Shown in pieces: positions 14,167-22,803 of a stretch of 38,028 nt of DNA. Position numbers and translations under genes: made by a program. Source of the stretch: Lentisphaerota bacterium (lineage in GTDB: Bacteria; Verrucomicrobiota; Lentisphaeria; Victivallales; UBA1829); the NCBI GenBank assembly GCA_015061845.1, contig SUVT01000015.1, forward strand, positions 1-38,028, given 5' to 3'. The notes beneath the pieces are model-generated. The model saw nothing but the letters and a program-made list of their open reading frames with translations. It had not been told where the DNA came from and ran no database searches. Position 1 is the first letter of the stretch; each line of letters starts with the position of its first letter.

Positions 14167-15495
14167 ATGAAGTACCTGATATTTTTCATCGCTTTCATGG
14201 GCATCCTGCCGCTTGCGTATATCCTTACGTTGAACCGTAAGTATATGCGTTATGCGTTTTTTGCCGTATGCCTTCCGGTGATGATGTTCAATCAGGTATC
14301 GATCAACTTTTTTTCCCATGAAACATACCGTGGAACTTCCCGGGGAATGGAAGTTTCTCTCGTCTATCTCATTGCCTTTGCCATGCTTCTTGGAATGTGG
14401 TTTCTTTTCAAGAAAAAGCCGCTTTTCCCGGATGCAGGCAGCAAGATTTATCTTGTCTATTTCCTTTTATGTATTCCATCTCTCATCAATGCTGACAATG
14501 CGGCATACAGCTGGTTTGAGTTATGGAAGATGATCATGATGTACATTGTTTTCATTACGACCTATTACTATTTATACTATTACCGGGACTTCAATACTGT
14601 TATTATCGGGTTCGGGATCGTTGCGGCAGTAACGTTTTGCAGCGTGGTGTTTCAGCACATCCGCGGGATCCATCAGGCGAACGGACTTTTCCCTCACCAG
14701 AACAGTATGGGGATGTACATGAACCTTATTGCTCCGGTCTTTTTTGCTTATTATTTCAACCGTAACAAAGGGTGGAAACGTTTTCTGTTTGCGGCATTTT
14801 TCCTGGTGGCATCAGCTGCATGTATGCGAACCTATTCCCGTGGTGCGATGGCATGTCTTCCGCTCGGGTGTGCGATCACTGCAGTGCTTTCCCTCATTTA
14901 TCAATTCCACATGAGAAAAATCCAGATTCTCCTGCCGATTCTTCTGATCTGCTTTTTCGGAGCATTATTGCTTTTGCCCAACATTATAAACCGGTTTGAA
15001 AATGCGCCCAAAGAGTCTCTGATGACCCGGCAATATCTGGCGGCTTCTGCATGGAACATGATGCAGGATGAACCTCTGGTCGGAGTCGGTTTGAATAACT
15101 GGGGGATCAAAATCAATCCGCCGTATCCTTACTGTGAATACCGTTATGAGAACAAACGGATTGCTCCGGATTTCAAAGAAGGGATCGTCGAGACCAGTTA
15201 TCTGCTTGTCGGGGCAGAGTGCGGTTTTCCTGCTTTGGCAGCTTTCCTGGTATGGCTGGGGTATTATTATGTCTGTGCCTGTAAACTGGTCAAACGGTTA
15301 CGGAGGACAGATTTGTTTTATATCCCGGTTGGGATCGTTGGCGGTTTGACAGCAATTTATTTGCAATCCACGCTGGAATGGGTGATGAAGCAGCAGGTGA
15401 ATTTTATTCAGATGATGATACTGTTTGCAGCGTTGAGTATTCTTTTCAAATACAGTGAGCAGTTTGCTTCCGGGAAAGCGGAGGTGAAGGCATGA
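14167..15495 (+). CDS. O-antigen ligase/polymerase family membrane protein (Wzy/WaaL type)
   Basis: 442 aa with about 12 transmembrane helices. The Wzy_C region has the typical blocks G-L-F-P-H-Q-N-S-M-G-M-Y, T-Y-S-R-G-A-M, and D-E-P-L-V-G-V-G-L-N-N-W-G at the start of the large periplasmic loop. Proteins of this family either polymerise lipid-linked repeat units (Wzy) or ligate glycan to an acceptor (WaaL). In a locus with flippase, Wzz and Wza, polymerase is the more likely role. An exosortase-locus ligase acting on the processed proteins is the alternative. AGGATAACGG precedes the ATG. The last codons overlap the GH9 gene (ATGA). Confidence 0.85.
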   Translation: MKYLIFFIAFMGILPLAYILTLNRKYMRYAFFAVCLPVMMFNQVSINFFSHETYRGTSRGMEVSLVYLIAFAMLLGMWFLFKKKPLFPDAGSKIYLVYFLLCIPSLINADNAAYSWFELWKMIMMYIVFITTYYYLYYYRDFNTVIIGFGIVAAVTFCSVVFQHIRGIHQANGLFPHQNSMGMYMNLIAPVFFAYYFNRNKGWKRFLFAAFFLVASAACMRTYSRGAMACLPLGCAITAVLSLIYQFHMRKIQILLPILLICFFGALLLLPNIINRFENAPKESLMTRQYLAASAWNMMQDEPLVGVGLNNWGIKINPPYPYCEYRYENKRIAPDFKEGIVETSYLLVGAECGFPALAAFLVWLGYYYVCACKLVKRLRRTDLFYIPVGIVGGLTAIYLQSTLEWVMKQQVNFIQMMILFAALSILFKYSEQFASGKAEVKA

Positions 15496-17756
15496 GAGAA
15501 TTGTTCTGCAGAATATCTGTATTGCTTCTTCTGATTCTGACCGGATGCAGCCAGAAGAGTTGTGCCGCAGAAGTGGAACATGAATTTCTGACACCTCAAG
15601 TGGTCGTTCTGAAATGCAGCAAGCCGGTTGAAATCAAAAAATCATCCGTTCCGATTCTCCGGAAAGGAGAATGGAAAAAAGAAAATGGGCTTATCCGGGA
15701 TAAAAATGGAACGATCCAAAAAGAAGCTGATATCACCTGTTATTATTATCTGATTCTGGAACGAGCCTTGAAAGATCAGGAAAAACTGGTGTTGGAAAGT
15801 TCCTGCGGGAAATTGGAACTGCTGTATTCTGCTGCGGTGCCAAGTAATATTTTCAAAGTCAATCAAGTCGGAAACGGGGCAAATCAGAAAAAGAAATATA
15901 CCTACATGGGCGCATGGCTCGGAAGTGCCGGTGCCTTGCCTTTGAAACAGCTTTCCGGGAAAACGTTTGAAATCCGTAATGCTTCTTCGGGTAAGTGCGT
16001 CTACAAGAACAATTTGCATCTGCGCCGGAACGATCCGCATTATCAGGGGAAGATCCCCTTTACCGGAGAAGAGGTTCTGGAGCTTGACTACTCTTCTTTC
16101 AATGTTCCCGGTAAATATTATTTTTATGTAGACGGAATCGGACGGAGTATGGAATTCTCTGTTGGTGCAGAAGCCTTGAATGAAGCTTTCTATATTCATG
16201 CCAGAGGTTTGTATCATAAACGCTGCGGCATTGCCAAACAAAGGGTGCATACCGCCTGGGAAAGTCCAGCTTGCCACCAGTCTGTTCTTCGCGGACGATT
16301 CCCCGGAAATTCTGATCATTACAGGAAAGGAAAAGGTGAAAAAGATTTCGGTTTCTTTGACCGTCGGGGAAACCGGATCGATGTCAAGCATTTTGAATTG
16401 ATTATTTCCAATCCACCTTACAGTCATAAGTACATTACAGCACCGGGCGGGTGGCACGATGCTGCCGATTATGACCGCCGTCCATACCATTTGCGGATCG
16501 TCAGTGATCTGGCAATGGTTTATTTGATGAAGAGTGAAAACTTCATTGACGGTCAGCTCAATATTCCGGAAAGCGGGAACGGTATTCCGGATATTCTGGA
16601 TGAAGCTGCATGGGGTGTGAAGCATCTTCTGGCAGTTCAGCAGAGTGACGGCGGCGTTGGAACGTGGTTTGAAACTGTTGGACATCCGGGCCCCGGAGAA
16701 GGGTTGCCGGATCAGGAGGTCCGCAACTACTATGTTTCCGCACCGTCCCGGAACAGCACACTGGAATATGCCGCTGCGGTAAGCACACTTGCGCTTGCAA
16801 TGCGGAAAGCCGGAGCTGTGAAAGAGTGTGAAAAATATCTTCTTTCCGCACAGAAAGCGTGGGATTTTGCCTTGAATCCAAAGAATCGTCATGTGGCATG
16901 GTTCCGGTTGAAAAATCAGTTGATCTCCTATAAGGAAGAACCGTATCTGCAAGGGGAAAACTTATTGAAAGCCGGACACAATCTTTATTTGCTTACCGGA
17001 GACAGAGCATATCTTTCAGAAATTATGAATGAGAAGAGCCGTGTCAAAGAGTCTTTCAATAAAGATTTCTGGCGCTGGTCAGTTCTCTCGTGGATGTCTC
17101 TTGAATTGTTCCCGGTGAAAGATTTGGAACCGTTCCGTCAGGAGTACCGGAAAGTTATATTGCGTGATGCAGAAAAAATGCTCCAGGATCAGGAAAATGC
17201 TTATCCTTACCGGACATTATGGCACGCAGGGAACGCCGGTTGGGTCCACTCAATGGCATGGGGGAATTATCATCCATTACGCCGAGCGGTCACTTTGATT
17301 GCGGCACATAAACTTACCGGCGCGGAAAAATATCTGACAGGCGCATATCTTGCCAACGATTTCCATAATGGAGCCAATCCGCTGGGCAGAAGTATGACAA
17401 GCGGATTGGGTAAAATCTATCCGTCTGTTTTTCTTGATCTTGTCAGTTATGCCGACAGGGCAGGGGAATTTGTGCCGGGTATAACTCCTTACGGAAACAC
17501 ATTCGGGATTGACCGCAATGCTGTAAAAATGGTGTATGGAGAAAATGCGGACCGGCTGCCGATTTTCCGCAGATACGTCAATCTGGAATTTTTGAGTGTT
17601 CCGTCAAGCGAGTACAGCGTTTGGGAGACCATAGCCCCGGCAGCTGTGACAACGGGATATCTGATAGAGAAAACGGCGATGCCGTCAGCAGAACTGAAGA
17701 ATCGCAAGCCTGCCGGAGATTTCCGCAAGCTGCCCGGTTACCGGGCTTTGCCATGA
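15492..17756 (+). CDS. GH9-family glycoside hydrolase lipoprotein with N-terminal Ig-like domain
   Basis: 754 aa. Lipoprotein signal L-T-G-C (Cys19). A cellulase Ig-like N-domain (about 115-235; VNQVG, then the VPGKYYFYVDGIG step) precedes the (alpha/alpha)6 GH9 domain. The catalytic base motif is P-G-G-W-H-D-A-A-D-Y-D (Asp323, Asp326), and the C-terminal acid is Y-S-V-W-E-T (Glu712). GH9 enzymes are inverting beta-glucanases, mostly acting on beta-1,4-glucans, with some exo-glucosaminidases. Being lipidated and coded inside the assembly operon, it probably trims or releases the cell's own EPS rather than digesting food. This hints at beta-linked glucose-type residues in the product. Confidence 0.85.
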   Translation: MRELFCRISVLLLLILTGCSQKSCAAEVEHEFLTPQVVVLKCSKPVEIKKSSVPILRKGEWKKENGLIRDKNGTIQKEADITCYYYLILERALKDQEKLVLESSCGKLELLYSAAVPSNIFKVNQVGNGANQKKKYTYMGAWLGSAGALPLKQLSGKTFEIRNASSGKCVYKNNLHLRRNDPHYQGKIPFTGEEVLELDYSSFNVPGKYYFYVDGIGRSMEFSVGAEALNEAFYIHARGLYHKRCGIAKQRVHTAWESPACHQSVLRGRFPGNSDHYRKGKGEKDFGFFDRRGNRIDVKHFELIISNPPYSHKYITAPGGWHDAADYDRRPYHLRIVSDLAMVYLMKSENFIDGQLNIPESGNGIPDILDEAAWGVKHLLAVQQSDGGVGTWFETVGHPGPGEGLPDQEVRNYYVSAPSRNSTLEYAAAVSTLALAMRKAGAVKECEKYLLSAQKAWDFALNPKNRHVAWFRLKNQLISYKEEPYLQGENLLKAGHNLYLLTGDRAYLSEIMNEKSRVKESFNKDFWRWSVLSWMSLELFPVKDLEPFRQEYRKVILRDAEKMLQDQENAYPYRTLWHAGNAGWVHSMAWGNYHPLRRAVTLIAAHKLTGAEKYLTGAYLANDFHNGANPLGRSMTSGLGKIYPSVFLDLVSYADRAGEFVPGITPYGNTFGIDRNAVKMVYGENADRLPIFRRYVNLEFLSVPSSEYSVWETIAPAAVTTGYLIEKTAMPSAELKNRKPAGDFRKLPGYRALP

Positions 17757-17763
17757 GGTGAAT

Positions 17764-18912
17764 ATGAAACAGAAAAAAATAGAAATATTTTTATTTATAG
17801 ATGCTCTGGGCTGGAAGATCGTGAACGATCATAATTTTCTGACAGATCTTCTTCCCTATCGCCGGAAGATTTTTATGCAGTTCGGTTATTCCAGCAGTGC
17901 GATTCCAACGATTCTTTCCGGGAAAACTCCTGCAGAGCATGGGCACTTGGGATTGTTCCGTTTTGCTCCGGAAGAATCGCCTTTCAGAAAAATTTCCAAA
18001 CTTGCATGGCTGTTCAAACCTGCGAGTTTCTGGAACCGCGGGCGTGTGAGGCATCATTTATCCAAACTGCTGAAAAAAATTTACGGTTTCACCGGATATT
18101 TTCAGCTTTACCGGATGCCTTTGTGGAAGTTGAAATATATGGATTACTGCGAAAAGCAGAATCTTTTTATTGCCAAAGGAATGGGAAATATTGCAAACCT
18201 TCATGACTGCTTGAGCGGAAAAAAGATTGATTTTCATATTTCCGATTGGCATTTGAGTGATTCTGAAAATTATCTTGCGGCTGAAAAAGCAGTTGAAGAG
18301 GGGAAAACTTTTCTCTTTGTCTATACTGCAAGTTTTGATGGCTTGCTGCATGATAAAATCAAAGATTCCTCTGCCATCAATAATAAACTTGCAGAGATTC
18401 AGTCCAGCATTGAACGGCTGTACAAGAAAGCCGGAGAATATGCTGAAAATGTTCATTTTACAGTTATTTCCGATCACGGAATGACACCGCTTTCCGGAAC
18501 CGTTGATATTATGAGTGAGATGGAAAAAAGCGGTTTGGTTTTCGGTAAGGATTATGGCGCCTGTTATGATTCCACTATGGCGAGGTTCTATTATTTGAAT
18601 AAAAAAGCCGAAGGCGTTATCACCGAAAGGATGAAAGGGTTCCCCGGACATTTTTTGAGCAAAGAGGAAGAAATCAAATACGGCATTTACCGTCAGGATC
18701 GGGCATTCGGCGATGCAATTTTTCTGCTGGATGCAGGAATTCAGGTCATCCCTTCCGATATGGGAGATAAGCCACTGAACGGGATGCACGGTTTTGAACC
18801 GGAAAATGAACATTCTCATGCAGTGATTCTTTCCAATGAATCGCTTCCGCAGGAGATTCAAAAGGTTGCCGACTATTTTAACTTTATGATAGAAAGAGCA
18901 GAAAAGTTATGA
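17764..18912 (+). CDS. AlkP-superfamily type I phosphodiesterase/phosphatase-like protein
   Basis: 382 aa from ATG 17764, preferred over GTG 17758 because GAGG then sits 5 bases upstream. The metal-site motifs of nucleotide pyrophosphatase/phosphodiesterase-like AlkP proteins are visible: F-L-F-I-D-A-L-G-W (Asp13), a nucleophile region G-Y-S-S-S-A-I-P-T-I-L-S-G-K-T-P (Ser43-45 at the Ser/Thr position), F-D-G-L-L-H-D, V-I-S-D-H-G-M, and G-M-H-G-F near the end. No signal peptide, so it is cytoplasmic. In an EPS locus it could hydrolyse a phosphodiester precursor or transfer a phospho-group to the glycan. The substrate is not predictable. Confidence 0.8.
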   Translation: MKQKKIEIFLFIDALGWKIVNDHNFLTDLLPYRRKIFMQFGYSSSAIPTILSGKTPAEHGHLGLFRFAPEESPFRKISKLAWLFKPASFWNRGRVRHHLSKLLKKIYGFTGYFQLYRMPLWKLKYMDYCEKQNLFIAKGMGNIANLHDCLSGKKIDFHISDWHLSDSENYLAAEKAVEEGKTFLFVYTASFDGLLHDKIKDSSAINNKLAEIQSSIERLYKKAGEYAENVHFTVISDHGMTPLSGTVDIMSEMEKSGLVFGKDYGACYDSTMARFYYLNKKAEGVITERMKGFPGHFLSKEEEIKYGIYRQDRAFGDAIFLLDAGIQVIPSDMGDKPLNGMHGFEPENEHSHAVILSNESLPQEIQKVADYFNFMIERAEKL

Positions 18913-20450
18913 AAATACCATTTTTCAAAAACACCGTTACAAATTATTTTTCCATGTTTGTCCGTCTGGTGCAGGGGATCCTTGTTACCCGGTGGCTGAT
19001 CAGTCACCTCGGAGAGGCTCAATACGGGTTGTGGGTCATGCTGTGGAGCTTTTTCAGTTACGCACTTCTTCTTGATCTCGGGTTTGGAGTCGCCGCCCAG
19101 AAAGTTACTGCAACAGAACTTTATAAGAAGGATATTGGAAAGTATAATCATACGGTGTCCAGTATCTTTTTCAGTCATGTCTCAATGGCTCTGCTGATTC
19201 TGCCGCTGACATTTGTCGGGATGTATTATGTCCGGGAACTCTTTCATTTGCCGGCTGATGCAACGGATGAATATATCTATTTCTGCCGGGAGGCTCTGTT
19301 GTTGAGCGGTCTTGCTGCAACGATCGTTTTCCCATTGGGAGTATTCCCTGAAATTCTGGTGGGATTGCAGAAACTGTACTTGCGGAACTATATCATCATA
19401 ATCTCAAAAATCATTGAGCTTGCAGGGGTTATCGTGATCTTTGCGATGGGATGGGGGCTTTTCAAACTGCTGTTCTTTGTTATGCTTGTCATGGGGGCGA
19501 CTCAGTTGGCAATGCTTGTAGCAGTTTGGAAAAATATCCCGGGATTCCGGATAAGATTTACATTTGACAGGGAAGTATTCAAGAATATTTTCCACTTCAG
19601 CAGTGCAGTCTATGTGATTTCTATCGGACGTATGATATGGGAACGCGGAATGTTTCTGCTCATCAGTATTTTCTGTGGTCTTGCCCCGGTTGGGATATTT
19701 CAGCTTGGCAGCCGCATTCCGTTTCTCATCCAGCAGATTTCCCTGCCTTATGTTGAGAATATTTCTCCTATATCAGCTCTGCTTCACAGCCGGAAACGTA
19801 CCATGCACCTGGCTCAGATCCTGATGCGTTCCATCCGTTGGGTCAACTTTTTTGCAGCTGGTGCAACGGTTATGGTTATGATTTATGCCCCCCGAATCAT
19901 TCAGCTGCTTTTCAATGTCGTCAGTCCGGAGGCTGCATTTGTCTGCCGTTTGATGGTTCTTTTTGTTTACTTCCTTTTGGTGTACCGGATCATTCCGGAA
20001 AAATTCCTCACAATGGCTGAAGAACATACCTTCCTTGCAAAGGTTCAAAGCGGTGAATGTATTTCTTTTATCGTGATCTCTATTGTCGGCTTGCTGATAA
20101 AGCCTCACATCCTGGTTGTCGTTGGTGCAATGATTTTGACAAAACTGATTGGAACGTTAGGCTTTGTTGTGCCGCATCTGATCAAACGAACCGGTATGAG
20201 ACTCCGGTATTTTATTCTGTTTTCTCTCTTTGAACCGACATTGCTTGCCTTGGCAACAGGATTGGTTTGTTACTGGCAGTATTATTTCCTGCGTGGACAG
20301 ATCCATGAATTTTTCCTGTTGGTACTGGCAGGAATTTCCGGCGTGCTTATCTATTTCCCGGCTCTCTATTTTATGATGTTCGACCATGCCGAGAAGATCC
20401 GGACAAAGAAAATTATCGAAAAAATTACATCCAAATTACGGAGGGCTTGA
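18909..20450 (+). CDS. Lipid-linked oligosaccharide flippase (Wzx/MATE-like)
   Basis: 513 aa, starting on an ATGA overlap, with about 14 transmembrane helices and few soluble residues. The N-terminal pattern K-N-T-V-T-N-Y-F-S-M-F-V-R-L-V-Q-G then T-R-W-L-I-S-H-L-G-E-A-Q-Y-G-L-W is typical of polysaccharide biosynthesis flippases in the MOP superfamily. These move undecaprenyl-PP-linked repeat units across the cytoplasmic membrane. It supplies the transport step between the glycosyltransferases coded downstream and the Wzy/Wzz/Wza genes coded upstream. Confidence 0.88.
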   Translation: MKIPFFKNTVTNYFSMFVRLVQGILVTRWLISHLGEAQYGLWVMLWSFFSYALLLDLGFGVAAQKVTATELYKKDIGKYNHTVSSIFFSHVSMALLILPLTFVGMYYVRELFHLPADATDEYIYFCREALLLSGLAATIVFPLGVFPEILVGLQKLYLRNYIIIISKIIELAGVIVIFAMGWGLFKLLFFVMLVMGATQLAMLVAVWKNIPGFRIRFTFDREVFKNIFHFSSAVYVISIGRMIWERGMFLLISIFCGLAPVGIFQLGSRIPFLIQQISLPYVENISPISALLHSRKRTMHLAQILMRSIRWVNFFAAGATVMVMIYAPRIIQLLFNVVSPEAAFVCRLMVLFVYFLLVYRIIPEKFLTMAEEHTFLAKVQSGECISFIVISIVGLLIKPHILVVVGAMILTKLIGTLGFVVPHLIKRTGMRLRYFILFSLFEPTLLALATGLVCYWQYYFLRGQIHEFFLLVLAGISGVLIYFPALYFMMFDHAEKIRTKKIIEKITSKLRRA

Positions 20451-20453
20451 TCC

Positions 20454-20801
20454 ATGGAAATGCGTTTTGAAAATATCAACGGCGTTCTGGTTGCCCACGT
20501 TCAGTGTTATCTGGATCACTTCGGCGCGGAAAATTTCAAGTATGTCCTGACGGAACGGATGAAGCCCGGAGAAAAAATCATATTGGATTTGGAAAAATTG
20601 GTCAATATTGATAGTTTTGGATTGGATGCTTTGCTCTCCGTGGCTCAGAAAGCATTGGATAATGATTCTGAGATCATTCTTGCAAGAGTCAGTCCGGATA
20701 TGCAAATCGTACTTGATATAACAAAGGTTTACCGGGTTTTCAAGATCTATCCCACCATCGAGGAGGCAGTGGCAAGTTGTCAGAAGGATGGGGAAAAATG
20801 A
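20454..20801 (+). CDS. STAS-domain protein lacking the usual phosphorylated serine
   Basis: 115 aa, essentially one STAS domain (anti-sigma-factor-antagonist fold). The loop that normally reads D-S-S-G, whose second Ser is phosphorylated in SpoIIAA, reads N-I-D-S-F-G-L (Asp53-Ser54-Phe55-Gly56), so Phe replaces that residue. Hydrophobic strands EKIILDLEKL and DSEIILARV fit the fold. No kinase or phosphatase partner is coded nearby. A phosphorylation-blind scaffold or partner-switch element within the EPS machinery is more likely than a classical sigma-factor regulator. It is coupled to the downstream GT2 gene by ATGA. Confidence 0.8.
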   Translation: MEMRFENINGVLVAHVQCYLDHFGAENFKYVLTERMKPGEKIILDLEKLVNIDSFGLDALLSVAQKALDNDSEIILARVSPDMQIVLDITKVYRVFKIYPTIEEAVASCQKDGEK

Positions 20802-21613
20802 TTTCTGTTTTGATGCGTTCCCACAATGACATCGCATACATCCGGATGACGGTCAATGCTTTATTGGAACAGGATGTTGATGAAGCTGTGGAAATCATTT
20901 CCTGCGATGATCACTCAACAGATGGTACAGCGGAATATCTTGCAAGCGTGCCGGAACTCATCCGTATTGCCCCGCCGGAAGGAAAATATATCCCCGGAAA
21001 AACCTTGAATTATATGGTAAAGCATGCTCATGGAGATTATATCATTTTCAATAATGGTGATGCCATCCCGCAGAATAAGGAATATCTGAAAAATCTGGTT
21101 GCACCTTTGAAAGATCATTCCGTGAATTGTGTTTTCGGCAATCAAATCGCAAGAGAAGATGCCTATGCCGTGGTTCGCAAGGATTATGAACGGGCTTTCG
21201 GGGACGGCTCCATTTCCCGGAGCTGGCATAAATTCTTTTCTCTGGTATCTTCCGGATTCCGTAAGGCTGAGTTGGATAAACACCCCTTTGATGAGGCGTT
21301 TCAATATTCAGAAGATGCTCAATGGGTGAACCGCCGCGAGGTGAAAATCGTCTATGTCCCATCTGCAGTTGTGGAACATTCCCATAATTATACTCTTCCG
21401 CAAGTCAGAAAACGCTTTTTCAACGAAGGCATTGCAGATAAGCAGATGCAAAAGAAAACCCCCGGATTCCTGCGCACCTGGAAGACAATCACAGCAGAGA
21501 CTTTGCGGGATTGGATCTATATTGCCAAACATGGTGTGTGGAAAGAATTCTTCTATGCTCCAGTCTATCGTTATATTCAGAAAATGAGTTACTGGAAAGG
21601 GACAAAACAATGA
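20798..21613 (+). CDS. GT2-family glycosyltransferase
   Basis: 271 aa from ATG 20798, which overlaps the STAS stop and has a GGATGGGGA ribosome site; an upstream TTG is rejected. GT-A fold features: I-S-V-L-M-R-S-H-N-D start, the nucleotide-binding stretch S-C-D-D-H-S-T-D-G-T, and F-N-N-G-D-A in the place of the D-x-D motif. A likely base region follows at SEDAQW. These inverting enzymes transfer a sugar from a nucleotide donor. No membrane segment is seen, so it acts on the inner face on the lipid-linked intermediate. Donor and linkage are unknown. Confidence 0.85.
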   Translation: MISVLMRSHNDIAYIRMTVNALLEQDVDEAVEIISCDDHSTDGTAEYLASVPELIRIAPPEGKYIPGKTLNYMVKHAHGDYIIFNNGDAIPQNKEYLKNLVAPLKDHSVNCVFGNQIAREDAYAVVRKDYERAFGDGSISRSWHKFFSLVSSGFRKAELDKHPFDEAFQYSEDAQWVNRREVKIVYVPSAVVEHSHNYTLPQVRKRFFNEGIADKQMQKKTPGFLRTWKTITAETLRDWIYIAKHGVWKEFFYAPVYRYIQKMSYWKGTKQ

Positions 21614-22803
21614 AAATCGCTCACATTGTCCGCCGTTTCACATTCTCTGAATGGGGCGGTACGGAAAGTGTTGTCTGGCACATTGCAAAACAACAGAAAG
21701 CGCAAGGTTTGGAACCGGAAATCATCTGCACCGCAGCTTTGGATAAAATTGGCAGTGAAGTCGTTGAAGGTATCACGATCCGGCGGTTTTCTTATTTCTA
21801 TCCCTATTTTCCCATGCCGGAAAAAGATAAACGGGTATTGGATAAAAAAGGCGGAAATCCATTGGTCACGAAGCTCTTGCAATATTTGAAACGGGGAGCT
21901 TTTGACATCTTCCACATCCATGCAGGCGGCAGGATCGCCAATTATTCCATTGCGCTGGGAAAGAAACTTGACATCCCATGTATCATGAGTTTGCACGGCG
22001 GTGTCTGCGCCATTCCGGAAAAGGAAATGGAACTGATGCTGAAACCGTTGAAGCATAAATTTTCCTATGGCGGGATCATTGACCGTGTCTGCAAGTTGCG
22101 GAAAGCTCCGGAAAGTCAGGCTGATCTGCTCCTGGCATTAAGCACGGAAGAGGTTCGCAAACTGCAGGAACGTTATCCCGACAAAAAAGTTGAACTTTTT
22201 CCGAATGGCATTTTGCATCGTGATCTGCCGGATGCCGGAGATTTCCGGAAGAAGTATAATATCCCGGAAAACAAAAAAGTCATTCTTTGCATCTCCCGTA
22301 TTGATTATCAGAAAAATCAGAAAATATTGCTGGAACTTCTGCAGCTGCACCCCGATACGCATTTGCTTCTGATCGGTCCCGTGACGGCAGCATGGTATTA
22401 TGACGAAATCCTTGCACAGACAGAAAAATCAGGACTGAAAGATCGTTTGACAATCATCCCCGGGCTGGCTCCTGACAGTAAAGAACTTCTACAGGCATTG
22501 AAGACAGCGTACTGTTTTATTCTGCCAAGCCGGCATGAGCCTTTCGGCATAGCTGCACTGGAGGCTCTGGATGCAGAAGTTCCGCTTATTGCATCCAATG
22601 TCGGCGGACTGAAAGATTTTCTGATCGACAGTAAAAATGCTCTTTTGTTTGAGGATAACAACACGGAACGTTTGTGTGAGGCCTACGACAGACTGGAACT
22701 TTTGCGTGATTCCCTGATTTCCGGCGGAAAGGTCACTGCTCAGGAATACAACTGGAGGAGTATCGCAGAACGGCTTACTTCAATTTACCGGAGTCTGTTA
22801 TGA
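21610..22803 (+). CDS. GT4-family glycosyltransferase
   Basis: 397 aa from ATG 21610, on an ATGA overlap with the GT2 gene. GT-B fold: the N-domain opens MKIAHIVRRFTFSEWGGTE, with G-G-x-E near the acceptor site. The C-domain carries I-L-C-I-S-R-I-D-Y-Q-K-N-Q and the donor-phosphate motif E-P-F-G-I-A-A-L-E (an E-x7-E pair), then VPLIASNVGG. Retaining cytosolic transferase adding one residue to the lipid-linked chain. Sugar unknown. Confidence 0.88.
   Translation: MKIAHIVRRFTFSEWGGTESVVWHIAKQQKAQGLEPEIICTAALDKIGSEVVEGITIRRFSYFYPYFPMPEKDKRVLDKKGGNPLVTKLLQYLKRGAFDIFHIHAGGRIANYSIALGKKLDIPCIMSLHGGVCAIPEKEMELMLKPLKHKFSYGGIIDRVCKLRKAPESQADLLLALSTEEVRKLQERYPDKKVELFPNGILHRDLPDAGDFRKKYNIPENKKVILCISRIDYQKNQKILLELLQLHPDTHLLLIGPVTAAWYYDEILAQTEKSGLKDRLTIIPGLAPDSKELLQALKTAYCFILPSRHEPFGIAALEALDAEVPLIASNVGGLKDFLIDSKNALLFEDNNTERLCEAYDRLELLRDSLISGGKVTAQEYNWRSIAERLTSIYRSLL

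Noticed and set aside
15642-16952. 436-codon open frame on the minus strand
   Set aside because: It lies wholly antisense to the GH9 gene, whose catalytic motifs and N-terminal domain are intact. The antisense translation has no recognisable domain and reflects codon bias.
20777-20797. Upstream TTG start for the GT2 gene
   Set aside because: ATG 20798 begins directly with the conserved first strand, overlaps the STAS stop as at other junctions, and has the better ribosome site.
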